Program-made: the position numbers and the translations under genes | NCBI GenBank assembly: GCA_026770025.1 | Contig: JAMXDE010000003.1 | Coordinates: 3,596,001 to 3,660,000, forward strand | DNA: 64,000 nucleotides | Reading direction: 5' to 3' | Origin: Craspedostauros australis | Taxonomy: Eukaryota; Bacillariophyta; Bacillariophyceae; Mastogloiales; Achnanthaceae | The notes under the pieces: generated by a model | Databases searched by the model: none | The model's input: the letters and a program-made list of their open reading frames with translations, nothing else | What the model was told of the DNA's origin: nothing | In this document: positions 10,101-19,110 of the stretch, piece by piece | Layout of the letters: each line of letters opens with the position of its first letter | Position numbering within the stretch: the stretch's first letter is position 1

Positions 10101-12615
10101 ACGGATGCGTCGCGCTCAACTATCTCCGGCAGACGCCAAGTCGGCCCTCACACTGCGTTTCATCAAGTCCATTGAGTACGTGATGGGAGTTTCGCAACTC
10201 ACACGCCATCAGTGGCGACGCATCATGGCCCCAGCACTTCTGGCGGCCCTCCCAAAGATGGGATGCGCAAGAACGTTCCCACGAGACCTGGTGTACGCTC
10301 CGGTCTCCCTCGGGGGATTGGGAGTCCCGAATCCGGTCCACCGGCAGGTGATCAAGCAACTGCAATTGCTTTTCGACGAGGTGCACGGCGACACGTCCAC
10401 AGGACGAATGCTCGTGTGCTCCATACAGGCGATCAAGGCCGAGCTGGGTATCGGAGGTTCTCTGTTCTCACAACCGTTCGATCAACTGCACCAGTGTGTG
10501 ACGCCCTGCTGGGTGAAAGGTCTGTGGCAACAACTCCAGGACACAGGGATTGGAGTCATTGAGACCACGGAATCGATGGCCCTACAGCGTGACGGGGACG
10601 AGTTCCTCGTTCTGATGTGGCTGCGTGCGGGGGTGAAAGGCGCCACGCTCTATCACCTGAACATGTGCCGACGACAGCTCGGGGTCGCACGAATGTCCGA
10701 CATTGTTACTGCCGCGGGATCTGCGCTGGTGATCGGGGCCATGGAAGGTCAAGACGTCCCTGTCCGAGGAAAGCTGTGGGCTCGACGGCCGGATCGGCTG
10801 CCCAGTGGATGGTGGAAAGAGTGGCGGAGGTGGTGCAAGTCCTTGTGTTACCGAGGACGCATGCTCCAGAGCCCCCTCGGAAAGTGGTTCGAGGACGATG
10901 GATCGTGGCAGTGGTGGAAGGCAGCCTTGACTGAGGAGATCTACGACGCATATTCGGACCCCGTACGGGTGTTCGTTCCGGTGACCAGACGTCGGACACG
11001 GCAGGCCCAGTACCGGTTGCAAGGATCCGTCCAGGTCCTCCCGGAATTCATGCATCGTGTGTCGGTTGTTATCACCGAGCAAGGGATCACTTGGGACCGA
11101 AGGATCGGTCTGCAACGCGAGCCTGATGCGCAGCCATCGAGCTACGATCCGGTTGAAGACCTCGGAGGGGATTCCGATTTTGGCCAGATGCTGGAGGCGG
11201 CGAGACACGACAAGCTGGTGGTGGTGAGCGACGGGTCGTTCAAGGACGCAAGGGGCACTTCGTGCTCCATCATTTTCGACCTCCGTTCCCAGCAACACGT
11301 GGCGTGCAACACTTTTGTGCCAGGCCCAGCGTCAGTACACAGCTCTTACCGCAGCGAACTTGCCGGGATCTGGGCTTCACTGGAAATGCTTGCCATGATT
11401 CCGGATCTGGACGAAGCATGCACCGTGACGCTGGCGCTCGACGGCCTTCAAGCCCTCCGTCAAGCGCAATCCGATACCATTAGCCCAGGCCAGCGCGACT
11501 GGGATGTCCTTGTCGAAATACGCCGGTTGAGGCAACGCCTACGGGCAACCCTCAAATGGGAGTGGGTCAGAGGACACCAAGACGACACGGGTAAGGACCT
11601 CACAATGATGGAGAAGCTCAACGTGGAGTGTGACAAACGCGCCAAGGCGTTCTGGGAAGCGACAGTCTCTCAGCGACGAGCACGGCAGTGGTCATCAGCA
11701 ACAGACCGATGGACCCTCACAGTCAGCGATCAACACTACTCCCACGTGGGTCAAAGTGAGCTCTACAAGACACTGCAGGCGTCTGACTCTCTTCGCTACT
11801 GGACGAAGAAGTTCGAGTGGTCGAGGGATGCGACAAGACAAGTCGACTGGGAAGTTTACCAAGGCGCTCGAGCCGCCCGGAAGAACCAATCCATGTCGAA
11901 ATTTGTTACAAAGTGGTCCTCCGGTTTTGTGGGCGTTGGGCGAAAGATGCAGCAGATGGGCCAACAAGAGTCCTCCACTTGCCAGTTCTGTGGCGCCGAG
12001 GAGACGACACGCCACGTCCTGCGCTGCAAGGAGCACGAGACAGCGTGGAACCTTGCGACCGAGGAACTTGTCGATCGCATGGTGACTATTGGGTCAGCCC
12101 CAAGGCTGGTATCAGGAATGAGGGTAGGAATGGCCCGCTGGCGGCGACGCCAGAAGCCGCAGAGCACCCAAGGAGACATCGGGTGGTACCCCTTGTTGCT
12201 GGGGTTTTTACATAAGGATTGGCGAAAGCTTCAGTCTCAATGGATGGAGCATCACGAGTGCGTCTTCCCGGATGCGGCAGCATGGACAAAGGAAGTGATA
12301 CGGTGGGTCTGGAAAGTTCCCTGGAGTGTATGGGTCGCGCGCAACGAGAAGGTGCACGACGGCGAGCAGCACCCGTCACTGGCGGAGCTGCGGCGGCAAG
12401 TGCGACGGATCGCGGTCAGCGCCAGCCAGGACATGAACGAGTCAGAGTTGGTTCTCCTGCGGGAGGGCTACCAGATGGAATACGGAACGGAGTCGCAGAT
12501 GCGGCAGTGGATGCAAGACATGCAGGAGGTGCATTCCAAGGTGGCTGCCCGGCGACGGGCGCGTACCATGCAGAATGAACGGCGGCTGATGAGTAATTGG
12601 CTGGGCCTCGCATGA
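7141..12615 (+). CDS. Retrotransposon ORF2: AP endonuclease, reverse transcriptase, RNase H
   Basis: 1,824 residues with no stop or frameshift. An AP-type endonuclease fills about residues 33-300: E72 in LTMAETN, D218/N220 in GVDLN, and D289-H290 in SDHR. The reverse transcriptase spans about 600-1000, with SNDAKSCYD as the first catalytic block, GIGQGNGAGPA, and the active-site FVDD at 869-872. RNase H spans about 1359-1510 with all four expected acids: D1364 (SDGS), E1406 (RSELAG), D1434 (ALDG) and D1498 (NVECDK). A C-x2-C-x7-H-x3-C knuckle lies at 1614-1629, followed by a Trp-rich C-terminal region. Together these nick the target, copy the element RNA by target-primed reverse transcription and remove RNA. 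Every catalytic residue I looked for is present, so the copy may be active. Confidence 0.95.
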   Translation: MSATAAGQTAREEAASRLNDACGDVMNTKTDNEIRVVFQNASQIPQHTYQQKNEEIIEFIRRSQLDVLTMAETNLRWNHVQPADQWEERVRGKIKRSKHVFSYNLHEPGREPCLYGGTGVVLTEQLSARTFNFGVDTTGLGRWSWSRVEGKRGKTVRVIAAYRPCKSTSGDTTVWNQQARALQAQGRTEDPHEAWIKDLQGQVREWTVAGDSIVLGVDLNEDTDEGSTAQALMTVGLKNAVLERIGDGARRATQQRNQTNTPIDAIYVSEGVEIVRAGYSGFGEAIPSDHRAIWVDLSFRQLLGIGVQRVKSTSPRRLVLSNPNVVRRYNEMVLQEYGKHNVHQQAMHLFTKAKAQGWQITPAQRRAFNGLMTQIYQIRRYAEKRSRKLTMGEVAWSPEMQTARHQVRHWSIEVKHWRGVKTSSSLRARLRLQAGSEGAESLEAALQAQAEAYKAYYRLKKEHKQARQNHLVELARQRHDSREQEYETAIKTLMNRERQREQAGRLRAVFGRGKSMTTKVLFTDEDGAIHECTEQDEIVEACVIENKRRFSQAKDTPCMTGRGRQVMDKIWNPATAAELLRGDARSQFDHPLWDCLMQALEPVSCQTDELTVKEHVKAWRKQTELTNSEPSGPHFGHYKAAAYDTTLSEVDMAMREIPYQTGFSPTEWQRITDVEILKKAQVFNIEKMRTIQLMDSQFNLNNKRLGKQMMATAEAQGWLSDFQFGSRKRRLAISAALNKQLTIDIGKQKKVPIWFCSNDAKSCYDRIVPNFAATAMMAAGANPAATRCMFQTLRDASHRISTAFGVSSRSYQSGPDCSMHGIGQGNGAGPAIWAVISSVMFKAMELRGHKQTIEYPEGVGAFDLLGSAFVDDTDLVTLGIRDSATPESFARMVQDWSGLLRVTGGAIVPSKSAWWSVRPRFEEGRWTWDDGDEQEEIIIVDGDGSNSAIPRKTIAEPLFTLGVFLPFDGVDDQQVQVLRKKSEDFAGRMRRAQLSPADAKSALTLRFIKSIEYVMGVSQLTRHQWRRIMAPALLAALPKMGCARTFPRDLVYAPVSLGGLGVPNPVHRQVIKQLQLLFDEVHGDTSTGRMLVCSIQAIKAELGIGGSLFSQPFDQLHQCVTPCWVKGLWQQLQDTGIGVIETTESMALQRDGDEFLVLMWLRAGVKGATLYHLNMCRRQLGVARMSDIVTAAGSALVIGAMEGQDVPVRGKLWARRPDRLPSGWWKEWRRWCKSLCYRGRMLQSPLGKWFEDDGSWQWWKAALTEEIYDAYSDPVRVFVPVTRRRTRQAQYRLQGSVQVLPEFMHRVSVVITEQGITWDRRIGLQREPDAQPSSYDPVEDLGGDSDFGQMLEAARHDKLVVVSDGSFKDARGTSCSIIFDLRSQQHVACNTFVPGPASVHSSYRSELAGIWASLEMLAMIPDLDEACTVTLALDGLQALRQAQSDTISPGQRDWDVLVEIRRLRQRLRATLKWEWVRGHQDDTGKDLTMMEKLNVECDKRAKAFWEATVSQRRARQWSSATDRWTLTVSDQHYSHVGQSELYKTLQASDSLRYWTKKFEWSRDATRQVDWEVYQGARAARKNQSMSKFVTKWSSGFVGVGRKMQQMGQQESSTCQFCGAEETTRHVLRCKEHETAWNLATEELVDRMVTIGSAPRLVSGMRVGMARWRRRQKPQSTQGDIGWYPLLLGFLHKDWRKLQSQWMEHHECVFPDAAAWTKEVIRWVWKVPWSVWVARNEKVHDGEQHPSLAELRRQVRRIAVSASQDMNESELVLLREGYQMEYGTESQMRQWMQDMQEVHSKVAARRRARTMQNERRLMSNWLGLA

Positions 12616-12720
12616 TTCAGGTGTTCGACGGCTCGCTCGAAACCCGGTCCTACGGGGCCGGCGGAGGCGAGGGTAAAGCTTACAGGGCACATTTCTAATG
12701 TAATCATTGAGTTATTATTA
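12616..12720 (+). other. 3' UTR of the retrotransposon
   Basis: About 105 nt from the ORF2 stop to the right-hand target duplication. It includes a GC-rich stretch with hairpin potential (CGGTCCTACGGGGCCGGCGG, 12646-12665). It ends in TTATTATTA, the likely 3' terminus where reverse transcription starts. Confidence 0.7.
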
Positions 12721-12737
12721 TTGTCCTCTTGACAAGT
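12721..12737 (+). repeat. 3' target-site duplication of the retrotransposon
   Basis: Exact second copy of the 17-mer at 4023-4039, directly after the TTA-repeat tail. Confidence 0.9.
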
Positions 12738-13216
12738 ACAATAGAATCCAAAAAGGGAAGTTGGCATCAGCAACAGGATGTGTCGGAGGGTGAAGGTGAT
12801 AGTGAAATGCGTAGAAGAGGAGGATGCACGAAGGAGCCCAGGGTGCTCCGAGCACAAACACAATCGCAATCCATGCGTGGAACCATGAGACCATGCCTAA
12901 TCATACGATCGATGATTTCCTGGTACGGGTGTTATGACTGAATCTGATGGTTGCGATGCGAGGGCAAAATAGTGATTGTGCTTTCGATAAACGTGGGAAG
13001 CGATGCATGAGAGCACGAAGAGATACCGCTACGACTTGTAGAAAGAAGGGTGCGTTGCTGTTGTTGCTGATTGCGGCTTTAAGTTGAGTTGATCTTTGCA
13101 TTTTGAGTGAGGTTGGTCCGTTTGACGTCATCGTAGTAGTTTGTATGTGTGCATGCGCGCGCGCACGCACGTACACTCACAATGATGCGGTTGAGGACCA
13201 GCAACTTAGTAATGGT
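12738..13216. other. Intergenic region right of the retrotransposon
   Basis: No gene seen. It contains an alternating purine-pyrimidine tract (CATGCGCGCGCGCACGCACG, near 13151-13170) and is probably the 3' flank of the minus-strand gene that ends at 13217. Confidence 0.5.
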
Positions 13217-15093
13217 TTACGATCCACGGCGTTTTCTCTCCGTGGACCGTCTGGCACCAGCAGACCTTGGGCCGCTGGACTTGGCGCCCGCGACCTCTGC
13301 TGCTGATGCCGATTCCACGTTTCCGGACGCGACAACAGTTTTGGCAGGAACAGCAGCGACTGGTTGGGGTGACTTGGCTTTGTTCTTGATCTGATTGCAG
13401 GTTCGATTGATGGTTTGCGTGTTGATAGTGTGAAAGAACATGAAGATGAACATTAACTGTGTGAGTTGTTGCTCCTCTCTTTGTAATCTGTTGTGTACTC
13501 ATTGCGAAACAGGAAGTATAACGTCCATCACAACCTCAATTCAATAATTGTCGTCTCTTCTCTTCCTTCGTTTCGTCCGGAAGAACCATTTCAAGCAAGG
13601 ACATGCACAAACATATGCACAAACACAGGCGACCGTCGAAACGGCATCCACCAACAACACAACACAACACAACACAACACAACACAGCGCAGTACAATGC
13701 GACAACAGCTTGGCACCAGCAGATAACTCACTCTCTTGGCAAGTCCCTTGTCCATGGCCTGGGCGGCACCTTCCGCCAAACGACGGACGAGCACATCCTC
13801 TCCGTTGAGCGGTGTGGCGGACACGGCTCCGTATCCCTTGGTGGCATCGCCTCCGAGGCGCGTGGCGGTGACGCCGTTGCTGGTGACCTCGAGGAGCATC
13901 TTGCCCACGGTAGCGGTTTGCATATCCCCCATGAGCTCCTGCCACACGATCTCCACCTGGTTGGGTGTGGACTTCGTGGCGTAGACGGGTCTGGCACCGA
14001 TACGGATGGCGGCAATGTCGTAGGTGCGCAGGACGGTGGGAGCCCACTTGCTGGCGAGCCATTCGGTGAGGCGGTCCGTGTCGGCGACCTGCATCTCCTG
14101 CTCGAAGAGGGTGGACGTCCTGCCGCTGGCGAGCTGCTCTTGGATGCGCTCGACCTCCGCCTGCCATCGGTCGAAGGTGAATGCGTCCGATCCCAGCTGG
14201 GAGGCGACGGTGACGGGCTGCTGGGGTCCGGCGAGCTGGTTGGTGGCCACGAGAGCGGCGGCCTCACCGGCAGCCTGTCGGCACGTTCGGATCTGCGCCA
14301 TGAGGTTGTTGCGGAAGAGGTAGGGGTCCATGCGCACCGTTCGGTAGGCAAGCTCTTCGGAAAGGATTGGGTCCTTGCGCATGCCGCCCACCATGGCGGA
14401 GAACTCCGGCGAGCTCTCCGGCATGCCGAACAGGGTTCCGTGACGCAACGTGCAGACAGAGGCGGATTTCGAGGAGACGGCGCTGATGAGGCTGTCTGGG
14501 ACCTTGGCGGCGTTCTGCCCGAATGGGTTGAGGTTGGAGAGCAGCCCTCCGATGCCCTCCTCTCCATCACCATCCTCATCGGACGCATCCATGGCAACGG
14601 CGACCTCCAAGTCGGCTGGCAGGAGGACGACCTGAGCACCGGAGATGGCGTTGTTGGACGAGGCCTGGCCCACGGCGAGACGCACCGCAGCCTGGTGCAG
14701 GTTCTTGCCATCCGGCGTGAGCGTCTCGTCGCATCCATCGTACGAGCAGACGAGGGAGTCGGCAGATCCGCACCACGACGTGACGGCCGTCAGGGAATCG
14801 GCACCGCCATCCAGGAGCTCATCCACGGTGGCACCGGCCAGCTGCAGCTCTCCATCGGCGTTGGCAATCTGCTGCAGCGAGGACGACGCGAGCTTGACGG
14901 AGTCCTCCTCCTCCGATCGCGACACGACGAACCACCGCACCTTGGAGCCCATGCAGGCCGCCTTGACGGCCGCCACTTCGCCGATTCCGCCCGGTGGAGA
15001 CACCACGACGACCGTGTTGGCCGATGGCGAAGCGGAGAAGGCCAGCGCATGGCTGGTCAAACCTCCCAAAAACACGATCAATGAGAGCTTCAT
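13217..15093 (-). CDS. Plastid-targeted protein with a Rossmann-like start, two exons
   Basis: Model complement(join(13217..13390,13732..15093)), 511 residues; the intron starts GTGAGT, ends CAG and is phase 0. Residues 1-20 form a hydrophobic signal peptide ending ALA|FSAS, the plastid-import junction of diatoms. A TVVVVSPPGGIGE segment at about 27-39 resembles the first strand and glycine loop of an NAD(P)-binding Rossmann fold. The rest has the spacing of an atypical short-chain reductase or epimerase, with a SSKSASVCTLRHGTLFG stretch. I do not see the canonical Tyr-x3-Lys pair, so catalysis is unproven. The C-terminal ~57 residues, encoded by exon 2, are Ala/Lys/Arg-rich and probably disordered. 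The exact function is unknown. Confidence 0.75.
13656..13685. repeat. (AACAC)6 pentanucleotide repeat in an intron
   Basis: Six copies of AACAC within the 341-nt intron of the plastid-targeted gene. Confidence 0.9.
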
Positions 15094-16454
15094 TTTCTAT
15101 TCGATTGTGCGATCGTGGAAGTACTCGGACGGTGGTGTATCAGGATGTCACTCAGTTGGGAACTCAATGGAGCCAGTTCGGTTGCTGCCCTTTCTGCGAA
15201 CGCTGTCGTTGGTTGGTTGAGTTGTGGGTTGCGGAGACGGATGGAGTATCTTGCGATGTTGCGATGTTGGTTGAGCTTGAGGTCGAGATCGAGCTTGGCG
15301 ACAATCGTCCGAGGTGGTTGTCTCGAACAAAAGCGTTCCTTCCACCTGTTTGGATGCACAACAACGCACACGTTGAAGTCATGCTTTCGTTGGTGACGTC
15401 ACAGATGAGTGGATACTAAAGTACATAAATAGGCCTTAAAGTGCCGACATGAAACAAGCGAGCGAGTCGTGAGTTTCTTGGTTACGTTTAAATCGTGTTA
15501 ACTCGTGATTAAAACTGCTTGTAGTTGTGATGTGGAACTAGAGAGGCCTGCTCCACGATCTGCTCTGCGCAGATCGAAGCTCTTACGACTACATTCCAGT
15601 TCGTACATCTGCGGGATGAAGACGTCGCAACTCTACGTGCTGTTGGGGGCATATGCACATGTATGTAGTAGATGGAAGGTATTCTGCTCGGACTTCCCTT
15701 GCTTCATCGTACGCTGGTGCGAGTAGAATGTGCTTGATGATCCACGACAAGGATGGCTTCAGCGACGAGGTTGCAACATCGATCTATCGAATCGACACAA
15801 GTTTTCTGTCTGATTGCATGCCCCTGTTCAGATTGGTGTTGCTATTATACATTGTTGATGGTGGCACTCCGTTTGCATGGAGCATTCTCTGCGATGATGT
15901 GGCAATCGTTGTCTCTTCGTGCGCTGTCTTCGCCCGGCTGCTTTGCTAGATGGTTTCCTGCACAGTTGATGGAGGAGAAGTGGAAATGGAAGTCCCCCTG
16001 ACTTCGTTCTCCGCTCCTTTCATCATGTCTCTCCACCCAAGAGCATTTGCCATTGGACCAATCATCCCGATGATGCTTCCAAATGTCTGGACTCTTGCAC
16101 TTCAGGCTGGCATTGGTTGGTTTTGACTGTTGCATTCTAGCTTGCACTTTCCGGGCCATGATGTGGCACAGGATGTGTTGTGTGGGCTCCATTCCACATG
16201 CCCGCTTTCCCACTGAACGGTCACCGCTATCGTCATGAAGATCCCCATCGCTGGCGTGGCACCGCATTGCATTTTATTCCAATGTACTGCATGTGCCTTT
16301 GGTTCGGCGCACCGCTACATCGTCGAGTAGACGCCACGGGAGAGGCGTACTCAATGGATCTCACACATACGGTGGTACGGTCTAGCAAGAACCTCCAACC
16401 AACCAAGCCAGACAGCTGTCTGGAGAGCCGGCCGATGAACATGGGCCGAACCCG
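15094..16454. other. Intergenic region, 1.4 kb
   Basis: No gene seen on either strand. The word at 15703-15727 is nearly identical (23 of 25 bases) to 50023-50047 and contains a short hairpin whose one stem change keeps a G-U pair. The 5' flank of the plastid-targeted gene must lie in the left part. Confidence 0.5.
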
Positions 16455-17420
16455 TCATCTCAGATCTTGAAGTCCCCTTGAATTAGGACGTACAGTGAGT
16501 AGCGATTTGCTGTTGAATCGTTGCAGCGTTGAATGAGAAACTCCGTCATCACCGCCTCGTGGCTCCTGTCGCCGCTTCTTTCGTCCCACCTCCACGTCAA
16601 CATCCTCAACCTTGATACCATCGTTGCTGCTGCTGGTGCTACCTTCCGTATCAGAAGATTCCATCAAGCTGGCCGTGACCAAACTGGCCGTAAGTGCCGC
16701 GGCATCCGTCGACAGCTCGTCCGATCGCATGCGGGGCGGCGACAATGGCGCTGCAGCTCTCCGGCTGTCCTGCGACGATTTGCAGGTCCACCTTGCGCGT
16801 GACTTTTTGCGCTGCATCTGCTGCCGTCGCTCTTCGCCCGTGAGATGGGACACGACCAGTTTCGCGGTGCCTGGTGGTGGCGAAGACGGCGAGTCGGAAT
16901 GGAGCTGCGCGGGTGCGACGGAGCCGGATGCGGTCGTGGACACGGTCTCGACGCTGAGGGTGGAAGACGACATCTGCAGCTGCATCTGTTCGTTGGGGGG
17001 TACGTGTGGGTGCTTGCGGTTGACGGGGCTCGGCGATGGGGTCTGCGAGGATGGAAGACGCGCCGTGTGCAATGTGGGTGCCGCGCTCGTCGCAGCGATC
17101 ACGTCGATTGATTCAGTTGGGCTCGTTGCGTTGCTCGGAGTGGAGTCGTTGTCGGAGGTTTCCATCGGCGTCGATGCTGCCGATGGAAGGGAGCCTTGCT
17201 GATCAGAGGAATCCATGGCAGCATCTGCGCCGGTGGTGGCCGCCTCCGCCTTCTTCTGTTCCCACAGCAGATCGCGTTCATGCCGATGGCTGCGGGCGTT
17301 GTCTGCCACGATGGTCATGGGCATGCAGATGGACGCGGAGATAGTCTTTCCATCTTCGCCCGTCGAACCGACCTTCAAGTCCGACAGCATGTTCGACAGG
17401 AACCTGTCCAGCACAACCAT
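16455..17420 (-). CDS. Hypothetical protein, mostly low complexity
   Basis: 321 residues from an ATG at 17420; a single exon is assumed. The first ~60 residues look ordered (VVLDRFLSNMLSDLKVGS, then a charged helix ERDLLWEQKKAEAA). The remainder is Ser/Thr/Ala/Pro-rich with basic patches (GEERRQQMQRKKSRAR, EVGRKKRRQEPR) that could be nuclear localisation signals. I recognise no family. The reading frame is open upstream of the ATG without another ATG, so an upstream exon is possible. Ser/Thr codon bias and the length of the frame support coding, but only moderately. Confidence 0.55.
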   Translation of the reverse strand: MVVLDRFLSNMLSDLKVGSTGEDGKTISASICMPMTIVADNARSHRHERDLLWEQKKAEAATTGADAAMDSSDQQGSLPSAASTPMETSDNDSTPSNATSPTESIDVIAATSAAPTLHTARLPSSQTPSPSPVNRKHPHVPPNEQMQLQMSSSTLSVETVSTTASGSVAPAQLHSDSPSSPPPGTAKLVVSHLTGEERRQQMQRKKSRARWTCKSSQDSRRAAAPLSPPRMRSDELSTDAAALTASLVTASLMESSDTEGSTSSSNDGIKVEDVDVEVGRKKRRQEPRGGDDGVSHSTLQRFNSKSLLTVRPNSRGLQDLR

Positions 17421-17541
17421 GATGGCGATCGTCCAGTCAATCGAGCGTGCTGTAGGAACAGTACGGGTATTGGATATGCTATGTTCTTCTGCTAGGAATG
17501 GATGCAGGGAATGACTCCTCGATGAGTGTCGAATAGAAGGC

Positions 17542-17574
17542 GAATGGACAGTGAATGGACAGTGAATGGACAGC
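17542..17574. repeat. Three tandem copies of an 11-bp unit
   Basis: GAATGGACAGT repeated three times (the last copy ends in C), just upstream of the minus-strand gene that starts at 17420. Confidence 0.85.
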
Positions 17575-18960
17575 GATTACTACGGAGAGTCGGATAGAGA
17601 CACGAATCGTATGGTCCTACAACGGAATGCCGTGCGTGTTACAGTACGTGGCTGTTGTTTCTCCAATCACCTTGTTGGTGGTTTGTGTGTCCTTCTCTCT
17701 CTGTCTCTCCCTTTCCCTTGGTCCCTCTCGTCGTGCGGGAGTGAGAAAGCAGTATGCGCTTTGTGGCTCTGGCACTTTGCTCTTCTCTTCTCTTCTCGTT
17801 GCGAGTATACTCGTAGTCGTACCAGTGCTGCGTGATGCTCGTGCCACGTTTCCTTTTCGTTTGTGTGTGAGTGTGAGTGTGAGTGTGTGTGTGTTGCCCA
17901 CTGAAAAAGGCCCACCGGAAACCCTGCCGAAGGACTTCCAAGTCCTCCGACTTGAACGCAGCGCTGCATACAATGTCGAGGGACTTTACGTGCGCGTGCA
18001 AAAACAGGCGCTAAAACCACGCGAAGGTACAACGAGGTCAGGAATTAAGGCGAAGACGTCAAAGTAAAGTTCTTGTGATAATTCCACCTTTCCGCACATG
18101 ACTCATACAGTCATCACATCCCACAAAGCATCACTTGCCGCAGATGGATCATACCCATTCTCTTGCTCTGCACGGATCTATCTTTCTCTATTTCACGCAG
18201 CACTCCCGCATCCCTCGGAACAACAGCCATCACATCTCATCATGTTGGCTTGCCTCATGTGCCAACGGAGCGATGCGAGCCACGAGTGATGATAGGCACC
18301 TGCAACACCACAAAATCTGTTGCAGTGCAGATGGAGAGCCCACGAAAGAGAACGACAGATGGAGCGAGGCAATACCATGCACAAAGAAGCATCATCACCG
18401 ACAACATCAAAGACAGCAGCAGAAACAGAAGGAGCAGGAGTGACACCCAAAGCCGTGCATAGACAGCTGGTTTGGGCTGCTCGATAGACAGGAACGCAAT
18501 CGGCTTCAACTTGCGAGATCGATTCCCATCACATGACACCCCATGCGCAAATCCTCTTTACGTCTGTTCGGTATCCCAGTTCACATCGAGGAACTTGGAG
18601 GCTTGCGACTGCTTTCTTCAATACACTCCGCAGAAACATGAATTCTCGCAGAGTAGAAAACCAGATGGTGGACTGGCTGATCTCATCTTATCGAATGTTG
18701 CTTGGGCGTGGTGTGGTACCCGTACATGCTCGTATGTTGCACAGAGAGTTGTTTCAGTACGTTTACTCTCACTCTCCAAAGAGAGCATCAGTATGGTGTT
18801 CGCACGTGTGTTTCCATGAACGGCACCAACACAAGGCAAGGATCGATTCTGCTTGAGTCTGCAATGAGTTCATCTGATAAATCACGCAGCGTACTGAAGA
18901 TTAGTTGATCTTATACGGCGCGGCAATCCAGAGCGTTACAAGTGCAGTACGAGTACTCAC

Positions 18961-18996
18961 GCAATACTGCGAACATTGTACTCTAGAGAGTATTGC
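18961..18996. repeat. Inverted repeat 3' of the NDK-like gene
   Basis: Perfect 8-bp arms GCAATACT / AGTATTGC separated by 20 nt, with an inner palindrome CTCTAGAG at 18981-18988. It lies 115-150 nt past the NDK-like stop codon. It could act in 3'-end formation; that is inference. Confidence 0.5.
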
Positions 18997-19040
18997 TGTC
19001 TCCACCCGATCGCCCCGCATCATGTGCATCTCTCCATGGT

Positions 19041-19060
19041 AGAGAGAGAGAGAGAGAGAG
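19041..19060. repeat. (AG)10 microsatellite
   Basis: Uninterrupted AG run 50 nt beyond the stop codon of the NDK-like gene. Confidence 0.95.
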
Positions 19061-19110
19061 AACACTCCAGATGCAAAACAGACTGAGTGGTTCCTGATCT
19101 CCTCATGCAT

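Larger units (their letters stand above)
4040..12720 (+). mobile_element. Apparently full-length two-ORF non-LTR (LINE) retrotransposon, 8.68 kb
   Basis: The element is bounded by a 17-bp direct repeat (4023-4039 and 12721-12737). It has a 96-nt 5' leader, ORF1 (4136-6466), a 674-nt Asn/Thr-codon-rich spacer, ORF2 (7141-12615) and a ~105-nt 3' UTR. The 3' end is a short TTA repeat (TTATTATTA) rather than poly(A). There are no LTRs. ORF2 carries an AP-type endonuclease, reverse transcriptase and RNase H, an order known in the I/Tad/R1-like superfamilies of LINEs; I do not assign a clade. Both ORFs are unbroken and the duplication is perfect, which suggests a young insertion. It sits downstream of biotin synthase in the same orientation. 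Confidence 0.92.
17421..19110. other. Intergenic region, 1.7 kb, rich in simple repeats
   Basis: No convincing gene. It contains three copies of an 11-mer GAATGGACAGT (17542-17574), a GTGTGA/GT tract (17862-17895), a hairpin (18961-18996) and an (AG)10 run (19041-19060). Short ORFs here have no recognisable domains. Confidence 0.5.

Noticed and set aside
13603..15084. 493-codon plus-strand open frame opposite the plastid-targeted gene
   Set aside because: It begins without a credible start, has low-complexity Gly/Val/Leu composition, and the minus strand has a signal peptide and spliced structure.
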